Assembly (NCBI GenBank): GCA_963623095.1
Contig: CAVFKD010000001.1
Span: 1 to 64,000 of the forward strand
Direction: 5' to 3'
From: UBA3210 sp963623095
Lineage (GTDB): Bacteria > Bacillota_I > Bacilli_A > RFN20 > CAG-449
DNA length: 64,000 bases
The notes beneath the pieces were generated by a model. The model was given only the letters and a program-made list of their open reading frames with translations, had not been told where the DNA came from and did no database searches. Of the stretch, positions 41,483-49,323 are shown piece after piece. The translations under genes were made by a program, and so were the position numbers. Numbering within the stretch: the first letter of the stretch is position 1; the number at the start of each line of letters is the position of its first letter.

Positions 41483-42250
41483 TTAATTAATTCCTAAAAT
41501 CTTCTTAGCTTTTAAGTTAATTTCGTTGCAATCAGTATTTAAATCTAATACCATTTTCGCGTATTTATCAGCCTTTTGTTTATCATTTCTTAAATAAAAA
41601 TAAGTCATTAAATAACTAATGTTATTAATAGAATCAATCTTTCTATTCTTAATATTAGTTTTAATAATATATTCAATATCATCTTCTATATAAGAAATAT
41701 CTTTTACATTAATCGCAATAGTATATCTATCTAACACAGGGTTTTTAGATTTATTTTCACTTACTTTTTTTCTTGCTTCTTCTAATAAATCTAATGAAAT
41801 TAAATAATCAATTTCTAATCTTTGATAAACACCATAATAATATTTATGTGTTGGTTTTTTTAATTTTAAAAATAGTTCTTGTGCTTTAGAAACATCATAT
41901 AAGAAATAGACATTTACTCTAAGCATTTCAATATAATTTAATGTCTCATCATTAATCTTATTAGACATTGATTTTAATTTATCTAATCCCTCGATAAATT
42001 CTTTACAATTACCACTTTTCTTATATTTAGAAATAAGTCTAAATCCAGGACTTATAAAATATCCTCCGATCAAGATAACAATAAAAGATATTAATACAAA
42101 GCCAAAAGCTTCAAAAACTAAGCAATTACGTTTAGAAATATATGCGCTTATGATATAAGGAATAAAGCCTAAATACAAAAGATGCATCAAAATCATTGTC
42201 GTATTTTGCTTTTTAGAATATATACCATCTAAATATTTTTTATCTTTCAT
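41483..42250 (-). CDS. Membrane protein with a helical repeat-like C-terminal domain, unknown function
   Basis: The 255-residue protein has two hydrophobic segments near residues 18-39 and 46-68. A soluble alpha-helical part follows, with short repeats that resemble tetratricopeptide units (ISYLMTYFYLRNDKQKADKY, then LNTDCNE). I do not recognise the family. A GGAGA site and a promoter TTTACA-16-TATAAT (42273-42300) precede it. That promoter overlaps an inverted repeat of the TACANNTGTA type. Confidence 0.65.
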   Translation of the reverse strand: MKDKKYLDGIYSKKQNTTMILMHLLYLGFIPYIISAYISKRNCLVFEAFGFVLISFIVILIGGYFISPGFRLISKYKKSGNCKEFIEGLDKLKSMSNKINDETLNYIEMLRVNVYFLYDVSKAQELFLKLKKPTHKYYYGVYQRLEIDYLISLDLLEEARKKVSENKSKNPVLDRYTIAINVKDISYIEDDIEYIIKTNIKNRKIDSINNISYLMTYFYLRNDKQKADKYAKMVLDLNTDCNEINLKAKKILGIN

Positions 42251-42272
42251 AATCTATCTCCATCGCCATTAT

Positions 42273-42300
42273 ATTATAACAAATAATTTACACTTGTAAA
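42273..42300 (-). promoter_or_regulatory. Promoter with a TACANNTGTA operator-like repeat
   Basis: TTTACA and TATAAT are 16 bases apart on the minus strand. The -35 lies in TTTACACTTGTAAA (42287-42300), which contains TACACTTGTA, the box read by CopY/BlaI-type repressors. It stands between divergent genes. Confidence 0.5.
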
Positions 42301-42383
42301 TATTCTTTACTTTACCATTTTTATTCGATATTTACTTATTTTTTACTATGTGTTATTATAATGTTTAGAAAAAGAGGTTATTT

Positions 42384-43214
42384 ATGTTTTCTTACCAACA
42401 TTTTATATGGCTTGGAATATGTATTTTACTCCAACCAGTCTATTATTTTTTATTTAAAAAAGTTTTAAAAAAATTAACTTTTAAACAATTTTTATATTTA
42501 AGTTCTGCGATAGTTTTATTATTAGAAGTAATCTTAAATTTCGGTATGATGTATTATGTACCTTATGCTGAAAATAATAAAATGTATGGCTATTATGCAC
42601 CATATTTTGAACCAAGAGATTTTCCTTTACATCTTTGTTCAATTCAATTTATTACCCTATTTATTACTGCGCATACAAAAAATGAAAAACTCAGAAAAAC
42701 ATTATTGTCTTTCTTATATCCAACCACGATATTTGGAGGAGCAATTGCAATAATAATTCCAGATATATTTACTTATAAAACACCGATTGATTGGTGGATG
42801 AGTCAAAGTTTTATCTCACCTGTTTATTATTCATTCTTTATTGTTCATTCATTCTTAATTTATGTAGGAATCAGAATTGGCACAAGTAAAGAAATAGATT
42901 TCCATTTCAAAGATACATTTAAAGGTAGTTTAGTTCTTCTTGGATTAGGTCTATTATCATTATTTGTCAATTCAATGTTCACTGTTGTAGAAAGAGATCC
43001 TGAAACTGGAGTAGTAACAAAAATAATTTCAAACGCTAATCTATTCTTCACCTATGATTTACCAATAAGTGGTATAGTATTAACTGAAAAGTGGCAATGG
43101 ATTATCTACTTCTTTATTCTAGTATTATTAGTAATTAGCATCTTTATGTTATTCTATCTTCCATTCTATATTAGAGATCGAAAGTTAAAGAAAAAAGAAA
43201 ACCAACAAATCTAA
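42384..43214 (+). CDS. YwaF/TIGR02206-like integral membrane protein
   Basis: The 276-residue protein has about seven hydrophobic helices. A conserved-looking motif RDFPLHLCSIQFI, with a histidine in a membrane helix, and the pattern YYSFFIVHSFLIYVG match the YwaF group as I recall it. The function of that group is unknown. A -10 TATAAT (42357-42362) and an AAAGAGG site precede the ATG. A terminator-like hairpin begins at its stop codon and carries the ribosome site of the next gene. Confidence 0.6.
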   Translation: MFSYQHFIWLGICILLQPVYYFLFKKVLKKLTFKQFLYLSSAIVLLLEVILNFGMMYYVPYAENNKMYGYYAPYFEPRDFPLHLCSIQFITLFITAHTKNEKLRKTLLSFLYPTTIFGGAIAIIIPDIFTYKTPIDWWMSQSFISPVYYSFFIVHSFLIYVGIRIGTSKEIDFHFKDTFKGSLVLLGLGLLSLFVNSMFTVVERDPETGVVTKIISNANLFFTYDLPISGIVLTEKWQWIIYFFILVLLVISIFMLFYLPFYIRDRKLKKKENQQI

Positions 43215-43237
43215 GGCCACCTAAAAGGAGGCCTTTT
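43213..43237 (+). terminator. Terminator-like hairpin containing the ribosome site of the next gene
   Basis: AAGGCC pairs with GGCCTT, an inner CC/GG continues past one A-A mismatch, and TTTT follows. The sequence AGGAGG (43226-43231), nine bases before the ATG at 43241, lies in the loop and 3' arm. Confidence 0.65.
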
Positions 43238-43240
43238 ATT

Positions 43241-44023
43241 ATGAAAAAATTTAAAAAAATAAAATTAACTAAATTCTCCATTGCGATATTAATCTTTTGT
43301 ATATGTATTTTAATTGGAACTACTATCTCATTTTTCTTTTTTAATGGAAGTGCCCATGTATCAAGACTTATTTTAATCTTATTACAAACATTAATGATGA
43401 TTGCTCTAATATTACTTCCTCCATTATTAGATAAAGTAGTAAATATCAAAATACCTCCATTAATGGAAATAATATTTGTATTATTTTGTTTCGCAGGAGT
43501 TATTTTAGGTGACGTATTTAATTTCTATGGCATTATAGGTTGGTGGGATTCTCTTCTCCATACTATTTCCGGCGTATTATTTGGTATTGTTGGTTATGCA
43601 ATCATTAACACATTTAACTATGTCGAGAATGATAAAATAAGATTCTCCCCATTATTTGTTTCAATTTGGGTTGTTTGCTTTTCTTTAGCGATGGGTGCTT
43701 TTTGGGAATTAATTGAATATGCGATGGATGGACTTTTTGGTCTCAATAGCCAACAATTTATGGACAATCGAGGAACAATCGCAGATGGTACTCCATTAGT
43801 TGGTCATGCCGCATTAACAGATACAATGAAAGATTTATTTTTAGATTTAGTCGGATCTTTATTTATTTCTATTATTGGTTTTATTGATTTAAGAAAACAA
43901 AAAAATGGATTTACCACTTTAAAACTTGAAGTAAGTGGAAAAACTAAAGAAAAGTTAGATAAAGATTTACATCTCACTCAAGAAATAAGTAAAGATGAAA
44001 TCGATAATGAACTTAAAAAGTGA
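43241..44023 (+). CDS. DUF2238/YjdF-like membrane protein
   Basis: The 260-residue protein has seven hydrophobic segments and family-type motifs: WWDSLLHTISGVLFGIVGY, GAFWELIEYAMD and DTMKDLFLDLVGS. The histidine, tryptophan-glutamate and aspartate residues are placed in membrane helices, as in YjdF/DUF2238 proteins. A charged tail of about 45 residues follows. Function unknown. It forms a plus-strand pair with the YwaF-like gene. Confidence 0.6.
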   Translation: MKKFKKIKLTKFSIAILIFCICILIGTTISFFFFNGSAHVSRLILILLQTLMMIALILLPPLLDKVVNIKIPPLMEIIFVLFCFAGVILGDVFNFYGIIGWWDSLLHTISGVLFGIVGYAIINTFNYVENDKIRFSPLFVSIWVVCFSLAMGAFWELIEYAMDGLFGLNSQQFMDNRGTIADGTPLVGHAALTDTMKDLFLDLVGSLFISIIGFIDLRKQKNGFTTLKLEVSGKTKEKLDKDLHLTQEISKDEIDNELKK

Positions 44024-44046
44024 TGCGTCGCATCACTTTTTTTCTT
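44014..44046 (+). terminator. Terminator of the membrane-protein pair
   Basis: AAAAAGTGATGCG and CGCATCACTTTTT form a long near-perfect stem followed by T's; the TGA stop codon is in the 5' arm. Confidence 0.85.
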
Positions 44047-44133
44047 ATTTTTATTATTTATTCTTACTAGCTCTTTTACGAATTGAAATTTTTAAATCTT
44101 GTATAATACATCCATAGACATTAAAACAAAAAT

Positions 44134-44156
44134 AAAAAACCTTCCCGAAGGAAGGC
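44134..44156 (-). terminator. Terminator of rplS
   Basis: CCTTCC-TTCG-GGAAGG followed by six T's on the minus strand. Confidence 0.9.
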
Positions 44157-44182
44157 TTTTACTCACTAAATTAAATATTAGA

Positions 44183-44530
44183 TTAGAGAACTTCTTTAAG
44201 ACGTGCGCTCTTACCTTTTCTGTCACGTAAGAAGTAGATTTTGTTTCTTCTTACTTTACCATGTTTAATGACTTCGACAGAAGCAATATTTGGGGAGTTT
44301 ACTGGGAATGTTCTTTCAACACCGATACCAGATGACATTTTTCTTACGATAAATGTTTCGCCAACTCCTGAGCCGCGACGTGAAATGACAACACCTTGGA
44401 ATACTTGGATTCTTGATTTGCCACCTTCAATAATTCTAACGTTAACTTTAATTGTATCACCAGCGACAAATTTTGGTAAATCTGTTCTAATTTGTGATTT
44501 AGTGATTTTTTCAACTAATTGGTTATTCAT
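44183..44530 (-). CDS. rplS: Ribosomal protein L19
   Basis: The 115-residue protein matches L19 over its whole length (TDLPKFVAGDTIKVNVRI, GVVISRRGSGVGETF, RRNKIYFLRDRKGKSARL). It sits at the subunit interface. It is a single-gene unit with its own promoter, a leader with two hairpins and a terminator. In most Bacilli it follows trmD in the rpsP operon; here it points away from that operon. Confidence 0.97.
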   Translation of the reverse strand: MNNQLVEKITKSQIRTDLPKFVAGDTIKVNVRIIEGGKSRIQVFQGVVISRRGSGVGETFIVRKMSSGIGVERTFPVNSPNIASVEVIKHGKVRRNKIYFLRDRKGKSARLKEVL

Positions 44531-44554
44531 ACTGAATTACACGCTCCTTTCACA

Positions 44555-44602
44555 GATCGTTAACTAGTTTCCTAGCTGCATGATATTTTCACATGCCCAA
44601 TT
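44555..44602 (-). promoter_or_regulatory. Candidate L19 leader RNA
   Basis: Two small hairpins follow each other on the minus strand: GCATG/CATGC with a nine-base loop and CTAG-GAAA-CTAG. They fill the short 5' UTR between the rplS promoter and its AAAGGAG site. The size and placement fit the L19 leader class of Bacillota, but I cannot confirm the consensus from memory. Confidence 0.45.
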
Positions 44603-44631
44603 AATATACCACTATAAGAGTATCAGTTCAA
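44603..44631 (-). promoter_or_regulatory. Promoter of rplS
   Basis: TTGAAC (44626-44631), 17 bases and TATATT (44603-44608) on the minus strand. Confidence 0.75.
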
Positions 44632-44783
44632 CACTTTTTTATTAGATTTTAATTTTTCTATTCCTCGTACTTAGGTTAAAAATTTAATAATCGATTTATG
44701 TTTTCTTGAGTTCTTATATATCTTATTTAATTTACTACATTATAATTATTCAAAAAATATTTATAAATGTTAAGTAAAAATAC

Positions 44784-44812
44784 TTGACAGTTATTTCAAA
44801 TACCTTTATTAT
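44784..44812 (+). promoter_or_regulatory. Promoter of the rpsP operon
   Basis: TTGACA, 17 bases and TATTAT on the plus strand, 29 bases before the rpsP start. With the rplS promoter it shows that the two transcripts start back to back, about 150 bases apart. Confidence 0.8.
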
Positions 44813-44841
44813 TATTCCCGTAGCCTTAAGGAGGTATATTT

Positions 44842-45120
44842 ATGGCAGTTAAAATTAGATTAACAAGAACTGGTCGTCATGATGACCCATCTTATAGAAT
44901 TGTAGTCGCAGATTCACGTTTCTCACGTGATGGCCGTTACATCGAACAAGTTGGTTATTTCGATCCAAAAGCTCAAGGACAAACACCTACAATCAAATTA
45001 GAAAATGAAAAAATCTTAGCTTGGTTAGAAAAAGGTGCTAAACCATCAGACACAGTTAGATCTTTACTTTCAGATGCTGGCATCATGAAAGAATTCGCTT
45101 CAAAAAAAGCTTCTAAGTAA
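44842..45120 (+). CDS. rpsP: Ribosomal protein S16
   Basis: The 92-residue protein is a full-length S16 (VKIRLTRTGRHDDPSYRIVV, ADSRFSRDGRYIE). It helps order 16S rRNA during 30S assembly. TTAAGGAGG precedes the ATG. First gene of rpsP-khpA-rimM-trmD. Confidence 0.98.
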   Translation: MAVKIRLTRTGRHDDPSYRIVVADSRFSRDGRYIEQVGYFDPKAQGQTPTIKLENEKILAWLEKGAKPSDTVRSLLSDAGIMKEFASKKASK

Positions 45121-45138
45121 TTGGAGATAGTAATTATT

Positions 45139-45408
45139 ATGGATTACATAGTAGCTATCCACAAGATCATTGATCCAATCGTTTCTCATCCAGAAGCTCT
45201 TGAAATCACTGAACTTGAAAATGAAAACAAAAAAGATCGTACATTCGTTATTAAATGCGAAAAAGACGATGCTGGTAGATTAATTGGTAAACGTGGTTCT
45301 ACCGCGGATGCATTAAGAGAAGTCTTAAGTATTGCAGGTAAAACTAACTCAGAAAGAATTCATATTAAATTCGTTTCTGAACCAGTCGAAGAAACTGAAG
45401 CAAAATAA
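45139..45408 (+). CDS. khpA: KH-domain RNA-binding protein KhpA (YlqC)
   Basis: The 89-residue protein is one KH domain with the loop GRLIGKRGSTADALR. KhpA pairs with KhpB in related bacteria and affects small RNA and cell-shape control. I chose the ATG at 45139, with GGAG 12 bases upstream, over the TTG directly after the rpsP stop; the spacing is long, so some doubt remains. The place between rpsP and rimM is the usual one. Confidence 0.92.
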   Translation: MDYIVAIHKIIDPIVSHPEALEITELENENKKDRTFVIKCEKDDAGRLIGKRGSTADALREVLSIAGKTNSERIHIKFVSEPVEETEAK

Positions 45409-45413
45409 ATATT

Positions 45414-45434
45414 AAGTCCTTCGGGACTTTTTAT
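45414..45434 (+). terminator. Terminator after khpA
   Basis: AAGTCC-TTCG-GGACTT with trailing T's. It divides rpsP-khpA from rimM-trmD, whose expression then depends on read-through or on a second promoter in the AT-rich stretch that follows. Confidence 0.85.
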
Positions 45435-45477
45435 TTTCTCTATTTTTATATATAATTAAGAAAACGTGGAGGTAATT

Positions 45478-45990
45478 ATGACTAAATTAATTATTGGTAC
45501 TATTTTAAAAACACAAGGTTTAAAAGGAACTGTTAAAGTATTCTCTCAAACAGACTTCGCACCTACTAGATATAAAAAAGGCAATAATGTTTATATTGAA
45601 ACTAAGACTGGAGAAGAAATAAAAGTCACTGTCAGCGATTATTATTTTTACCAAGGTTTTGATTATGTCACATTTGAAGAATATCCTACAATTGAATCAA
45701 TTACTCCTTTATTAGGTAGTAAAATATTCGCGAATAAAGAAGAACTTCCACCTCTTGAAGAAGGTAGTTATTATTTCTGTGATTTAATCGGTTTAGATGT
45801 TATTGATGAGTCTAGAGGTAACGTTGGTAAAGTTATTGAAATTAATGACTATGTTGGTAGACGTTCATTAAGAGTATTATTAAAAAACAAAAAAGAAATT
45901 TTAATTCCATATATCGGAGCTTTTGTTAAAAAAGTTGATTTAGTAAATAAAAAGATTGAAGTTACTTTAATTGATGGGATGGTAGAATAA
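45478..45990 (+). CDS. rimM: 16S rRNA processing protein RimM
   Basis: The 170-residue protein has the N-terminal RimM barrel (IIGTILKTQGLKGTVKVF) and the C-terminal PRC-like barrel (YYFCDLIGLDVIDE). It helps mature the 30S head. The ATG at 45478 follows GTGGAGG; a GTG four codons earlier would overlap that ribosome site. Its stop overlaps the trmD ATG by one base. Confidence 0.95.
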   Translation: MTKLIIGTILKTQGLKGTVKVFSQTDFAPTRYKKGNNVYIETKTGEEIKVTVSDYYFYQGFDYVTFEEYPTIESITPLLGSKIFANKEELPPLEEGSYYFCDLIGLDVIDESRGNVGKVIEINDYVGRRSLRVLLKNKKEILIPYIGAFVKKVDLVNKKIEVTLIDGMVE

Positions 45991-46769
45991 TGAAGATCAC
46001 TATTCTTACATTATTTCCTGATATGTTTACTTCTTTTTTAAGTAACTCAATTATTAAAAGAGGTATCGCAAAAGGATTAATTGAATTTGAAATTGTCAAT
46101 ATCCGTGATTTTACTTTAGATAAAAATCACCGTGTTGATGATTATCCTACTGGAGGAGGCGCAGGTTTAATTATGAAAGTTCAACCTGTATTAGATGCTT
46201 TAAAATCAGTCAAAAAAGATAATTCATATACTTTGATGACTTCTCCTCGTGGTAAAACATTTAATCAAGAAAAAGCGATTGAATTATCTAAAAAAGATCA
46301 TCTTATCTTCGTATGTGGTCATTATGAAGGAATCGATGAAAGATTTAATAAATATGTCGATGAATTAGTCTCTATTGGTGATTATATCCTCACTGGAGGA
46401 GAAGTTCCAGTTATGGCAATGAGTGATTCAATTATCCGTTTAATTAAAGGCGTAATTTCTGAAGATTCAACTTCTGAAGAATCATTTAACAATGGCTTAT
46501 TAGAATATCGTCAATACACTTTCCCATATGATTATGAAGGAGATAAAATTCCTGATATTCTCTTTTCTGGCAATCATGAAGCGATTAGAAAATATCGTCA
46601 AAGAGAATCTTTGTATTTAACTAGATTATATCGCCCTGATTTATTTTCTAAATATCAAATGACTAAAGAAGATTTAAAGTTACTTGATGAATTAGATAAA
46701 AACATTACTCCTAAATGGGAGTTAGAAGCGTTAACTAAAGGCGCAAAATTCATAAAAAAGGATAAATAG
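45990..46769 (+). CDS. trmD: tRNA (guanine-37-N1)-methyltransferase TrmD
   Basis: The 259-residue SPOUT enzyme methylates G37 next to the anticodon to keep the reading frame. It shows ITILTLFPDMF, DYPTGGGAGLIMK, the knot GHYEGIDERF and SIGDYILTGGE. It is coupled to rimM by TAATG. rplS, the usual next gene, is missing from this position; a terminator follows. Confidence 0.97.
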   Translation: MKITILTLFPDMFTSFLSNSIIKRGIAKGLIEFEIVNIRDFTLDKNHRVDDYPTGGGAGLIMKVQPVLDALKSVKKDNSYTLMTSPRGKTFNQEKAIELSKKDHLIFVCGHYEGIDERFNKYVDELVSIGDYILTGGEVPVMAMSDSIIRLIKGVISEDSTSEESFNNGLLEYRQYTFPYDYEGDKIPDILFSGNHEAIRKYRQRESLYLTRLYRPDLFSKYQMTKEDLKLLDELDKNITPKWELEALTKGAKFIKKDK

Positions 46770-46804
46770 ACATTACTAAAACCAAGATGTAATGTCTTTT
46801 ATTT
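46768..46804 (+). terminator. Terminator of trmD
   Basis: AGACATTAC/GTAATGTCT with a 12-base loop and a T-rich tail. Confidence 0.85.
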
Positions 46805-46843
46805 TGCACTTGAATTTAATATTTCACATTTTCAGGTGCAAAA

Positions 46844-47074
46844 ATGAGTATTAAATCAAATTATTTTAAATTAAGCAAAGAAGAATTTAAACTTTATTTG
46901 GAAAATATAAAATCTCAAGATGATACTTTGTTTCTATTAGATAATAAGTATTTCTTTTATTATGATTCAAATATATCTTCTAAAATTCTTGATTTAAAAA
47001 ATAAAGTTATAGAATTTGATATGCTTGAAACTAAAATCGGCAAATTTATATATCGCAAATTCAATTTAAAATAA
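46844..47074 (+). CDS. Hypothetical protein, 76 aa
   Basis: The frame begins MSIKSNYFKLSKEEFKLYLE and ends KIGKFIYRKFNLK. It is hydrophilic, lysine- and phenylalanine-rich, with no membrane helix or known motif. An AGGTG site lies seven bases before the ATG. Its case as a real gene rests on its placement: it fills exactly the space between the trmD terminator and a strong terminator that begins at its own stop codon. No family recognised. Confidence 0.5.
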   Translation: MSIKSNYFKLSKEEFKLYLENIKSQDDTLFLLDNKYFFYYDSNISSKILDLKNKVIEFDMLETKIGKFIYRKFNLK

Positions 47075-47113
47075 AAGATTCTATCTTACTAAATGTAAAA
47101 TAGAATCTTTTTA
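47073..47113. terminator. Bidirectional terminator between convergent genes
   Basis: AAAAGATTCTAT/ATAGAATCTTTT, twelve bases, with a 15-base loop; both strands end in T's. Confidence 0.85.
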
Positions 47114-47114
47114 C

Positions 47115-48722
47115 TTATATAGTTGGGAAAGGATTGGATGGTAAAGTAGGAGTATAATTATTAATGTTAAATCCTACATCTTTTTTACTCTTTAAATCAA
47201 GAACCATTAAATCTCTTCCACACATTGAATTATCAACTTTTACTTCAATCGTGTTTTTAAATCCATTTTTGAAATATGTTCCATAATAGACATAATCAAT
47301 TGTGATCATATTGTAATATTTATCATCTTCAATCGAAGATATATTTTTATCTATATAATATGAACTACCTTGAGAAGAAATAAATGAACTAAGTTCAGAT
47401 CCTTTTACTTTCACATAGCATAATGAATTATCAAATGGATAAACTTTATATAAATCTTCAATGGTTAAATTTCCAGCGTTTAATGTCGATCTAATTCCAC
47501 CTGTATTAATCATAGATACATCCGCGGAAGCATAATAACGCATTATTTTTGCCATATAATTACCGATATCTACTTTAGAAGCATAAGATGAAGAAGTAAC
47601 ATATACTTCAGAAATTTGATCTTTGATTTTCGCATATTCACTATCTAAAACAGTTTGTACTTTTTGATCTTTATCATTTTCTTTTACTTTGTCAGTAATA
47701 TAATATGATCCTTCAGTGACACTTGTAACTTTCTTAGATACTTTATCATATTGAAGTTTAATTTCTCCAAGCCCATTACAATTCGCAGAAGCTTGAACAA
47801 CTGGAAGAGGATTACCTCCAGTTCTTTTAATTTCACCATATTGTTTTGTATGAGTATGGCCATTAATAACCGCATCAATTAAATAAGAACCATCGCTAGA
47901 TTTTAATTTCGCGAATTCTTGATTGTAATTTAATTTATCTATTCCATCAGTATTTCCATCATGAATATTTAAAATAATTACTTCCGCGCCTAACTCTTTT
48001 ACTTTTAAAGCATCTTCTTTTACTGTTTTAACAAATGAAGAATCATAATTACCATGGCAATCAATATAATATGATCCAAACTTATTCGCACAGATATCAT
48101 TAGTTTGATCACCAATATATGATAATAAACCAATCTTAACATCATCTTTTGTTATAACCTTATAAGGAACAATATTATCGTTTAAATTAAATTCACCGAT
48201 TCTTTGATTATCATTTGATGAATCTCTGACATTTCCATTAATTAAAGGAAAGTTAGCTTCTCCATTAGATTCATCTCCATCAAAATAATTTAATATCTTA
48301 TCTAGTGTCCAATCGAATTCATGATTACCAATTCCCATCATATCAAAGCCAACTTCATTAAGCGCCTTAACCGCGGATAATCCGTATGATAAATTAGAAA
48401 ATGCTGTACCTTGGAACATATCGCCATTCGCGATAGTTACAACTAAATTATCATTAACACTTCTTTGCTTATTAACATAATAAGAAAATGAAGCTAAATT
48501 ATAATTTTTATTGTATGCTGATTGATATTCATAACCATGAGTATCATTTAAAGAAATAATATCAATATTTACAAGTTCTTTTTGCTGTGAAGAAGAAGTA
48601 GTTTCATTTGTAGAAGAACTATTAAAGCTAGATGAAGTTTCTTCATCCGAAGAAGAAATTACTGCGCATGAAGAAGTAATAAGCGTTAATAATAAAGTTC
48701 CTATTAATATTCGTTTTTTCAT
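47115..48722 (-). CDS. 5'-nucleotidase / metallophosphatase lipoprotein (UshA-like)
   Basis: The 535-residue protein has a lipoprotein signal peptide with cysteine at residue 19 (LITSSCAV) and a serine-threonine linker. The calcineurin-like metal domain follows (ISLNDTHGYEY, NGDMFQGTAF, GIGNHEFDW, NGHTHTKQYG), then the C-terminal nucleotidase domain (NTGGIRSTLNAGNLT, DLYKVYPFDNSL). It should sit outside the membrane and release nucleosides from nucleotides or UDP-sugars. This would feed salvage together with uracil import. It follows the DJ-1 gene and a terminator. Confidence 0.9.
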   Translation of the reverse strand: MKKRILIGTLLLTLITSSCAVISSSDEETSSSFNSSSTNETTSSSQQKELVNIDIISLNDTHGYEYQSAYNKNYNLASFSYYVNKQRSVNDNLVVTIANGDMFQGTAFSNLSYGLSAVKALNEVGFDMMGIGNHEFDWTLDKILNYFDGDESNGEANFPLINGNVRDSSNDNQRIGEFNLNDNIVPYKVITKDDVKIGLLSYIGDQTNDICANKFGSYYIDCHGNYDSSFVKTVKEDALKVKELGAEVIILNIHDGNTDGIDKLNYNQEFAKLKSSDGSYLIDAVINGHTHTKQYGEIKRTGGNPLPVVQASANCNGLGEIKLQYDKVSKKVTSVTEGSYYITDKVKENDKDQKVQTVLDSEYAKIKDQISEVYVTSSSYASKVDIGNYMAKIMRYYASADVSMINTGGIRSTLNAGNLTIEDLYKVYPFDNSLCYVKVKGSELSSFISSQGSSYYIDKNISSIEDDKYYNMITIDYVYYGTYFKNGFKNTIEVKVDNSMCGRDLMVLDLKSKKDVGFNINNYTPTLPSNPFPTI

Positions 48723-48740
48723 AAAAATCCCTTTCTTTTG

Positions 48741-48766
48741 AAAAAGGTCGATATTTCTATCGACCT
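48741..48766 (-). terminator. Terminator between the DJ-1 gene and the 5'-nucleotidase gene
   Basis: AGGTCGATA/TATCGACCT with a four-base loop and five T's on the minus strand. Confidence 0.85.
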
Positions 48767-48770
48767 AAAA

Positions 48771-49322
48771 TTATTCACCTTGACAAGATAATCTTAATTT
48801 GTTTGCTTCTTCTTCACCATGGAAATAAGAATATATCGCGATACCAAATTCAAATGAATAAGCCATCGATTTTGCGCTTATAAAATTACCATCAACTACA
48901 ACACCATTATTTCTTAAATAAGTGCCTTTGATAATTTTATCTTCAAATCCTGGATGAACAACATAATTTCTATTTTGGAAATAACCCATTCTTCCAACTA
49001 GCATTGGCGCGGCGCATATAGAAGCGACTAATTTATTATTAGAAGCAAAATATTTAATGATGTCATTAACATAATCAATAAATGCCATAATCTTAAATGA
49101 GCCTGGTCCTCCAGGAATAATAAGGCCATCAAAAGAAGAAAAGTCTTTAATATCTTCGATTAAATTTTCGACTATTAGATGATTGCCACATTTAGTGACA
49201 ATCTCTTTTCTTCCCATTAAACTTGCCTTAATAACTTCTTCTTTACCTCTTAATAAAACATCTAATGGAGTCAATGCTTCAACATCTTCTACTCCATCGA
49301 CTAATAACATTAAATACTTCAT
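48771..49322 (-). CDS. DJ-1/PfpI family protein
   Basis: The 183-residue protein has the DJ-1 nucleophile elbow (LVASICAAPMLVG; the cysteine near residue 99) and the partner glutamate in DGVEDVEALTP. It also has the segment GLIIPGGPGS. DJ-1 relatives act as glyoxalases, deglycases or chaperones; this subtype (YajL/thiJ-like) is not resolved. It follows gatB by one base and probably ends the pcrA-gatCAB transcript. Confidence 0.9.
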   Translation of the reverse strand: MKYLMLLVDGVEDVEALTPLDVLLRGKEEVIKASLMGRKEIVTKCGNHLIVENLIEDIKDFSSFDGLIIPGGPGSFKIMAFIDYVNDIIKYFASNNKLVASICAAPMLVGRMGYFQNRNYVVHPGFEDKIIKGTYLRNNGVVVDGNFISAKSMAYSFEFGIAIYSYFHGEEEANKLRLSCQGE

Positions 49323-49323
49323 A

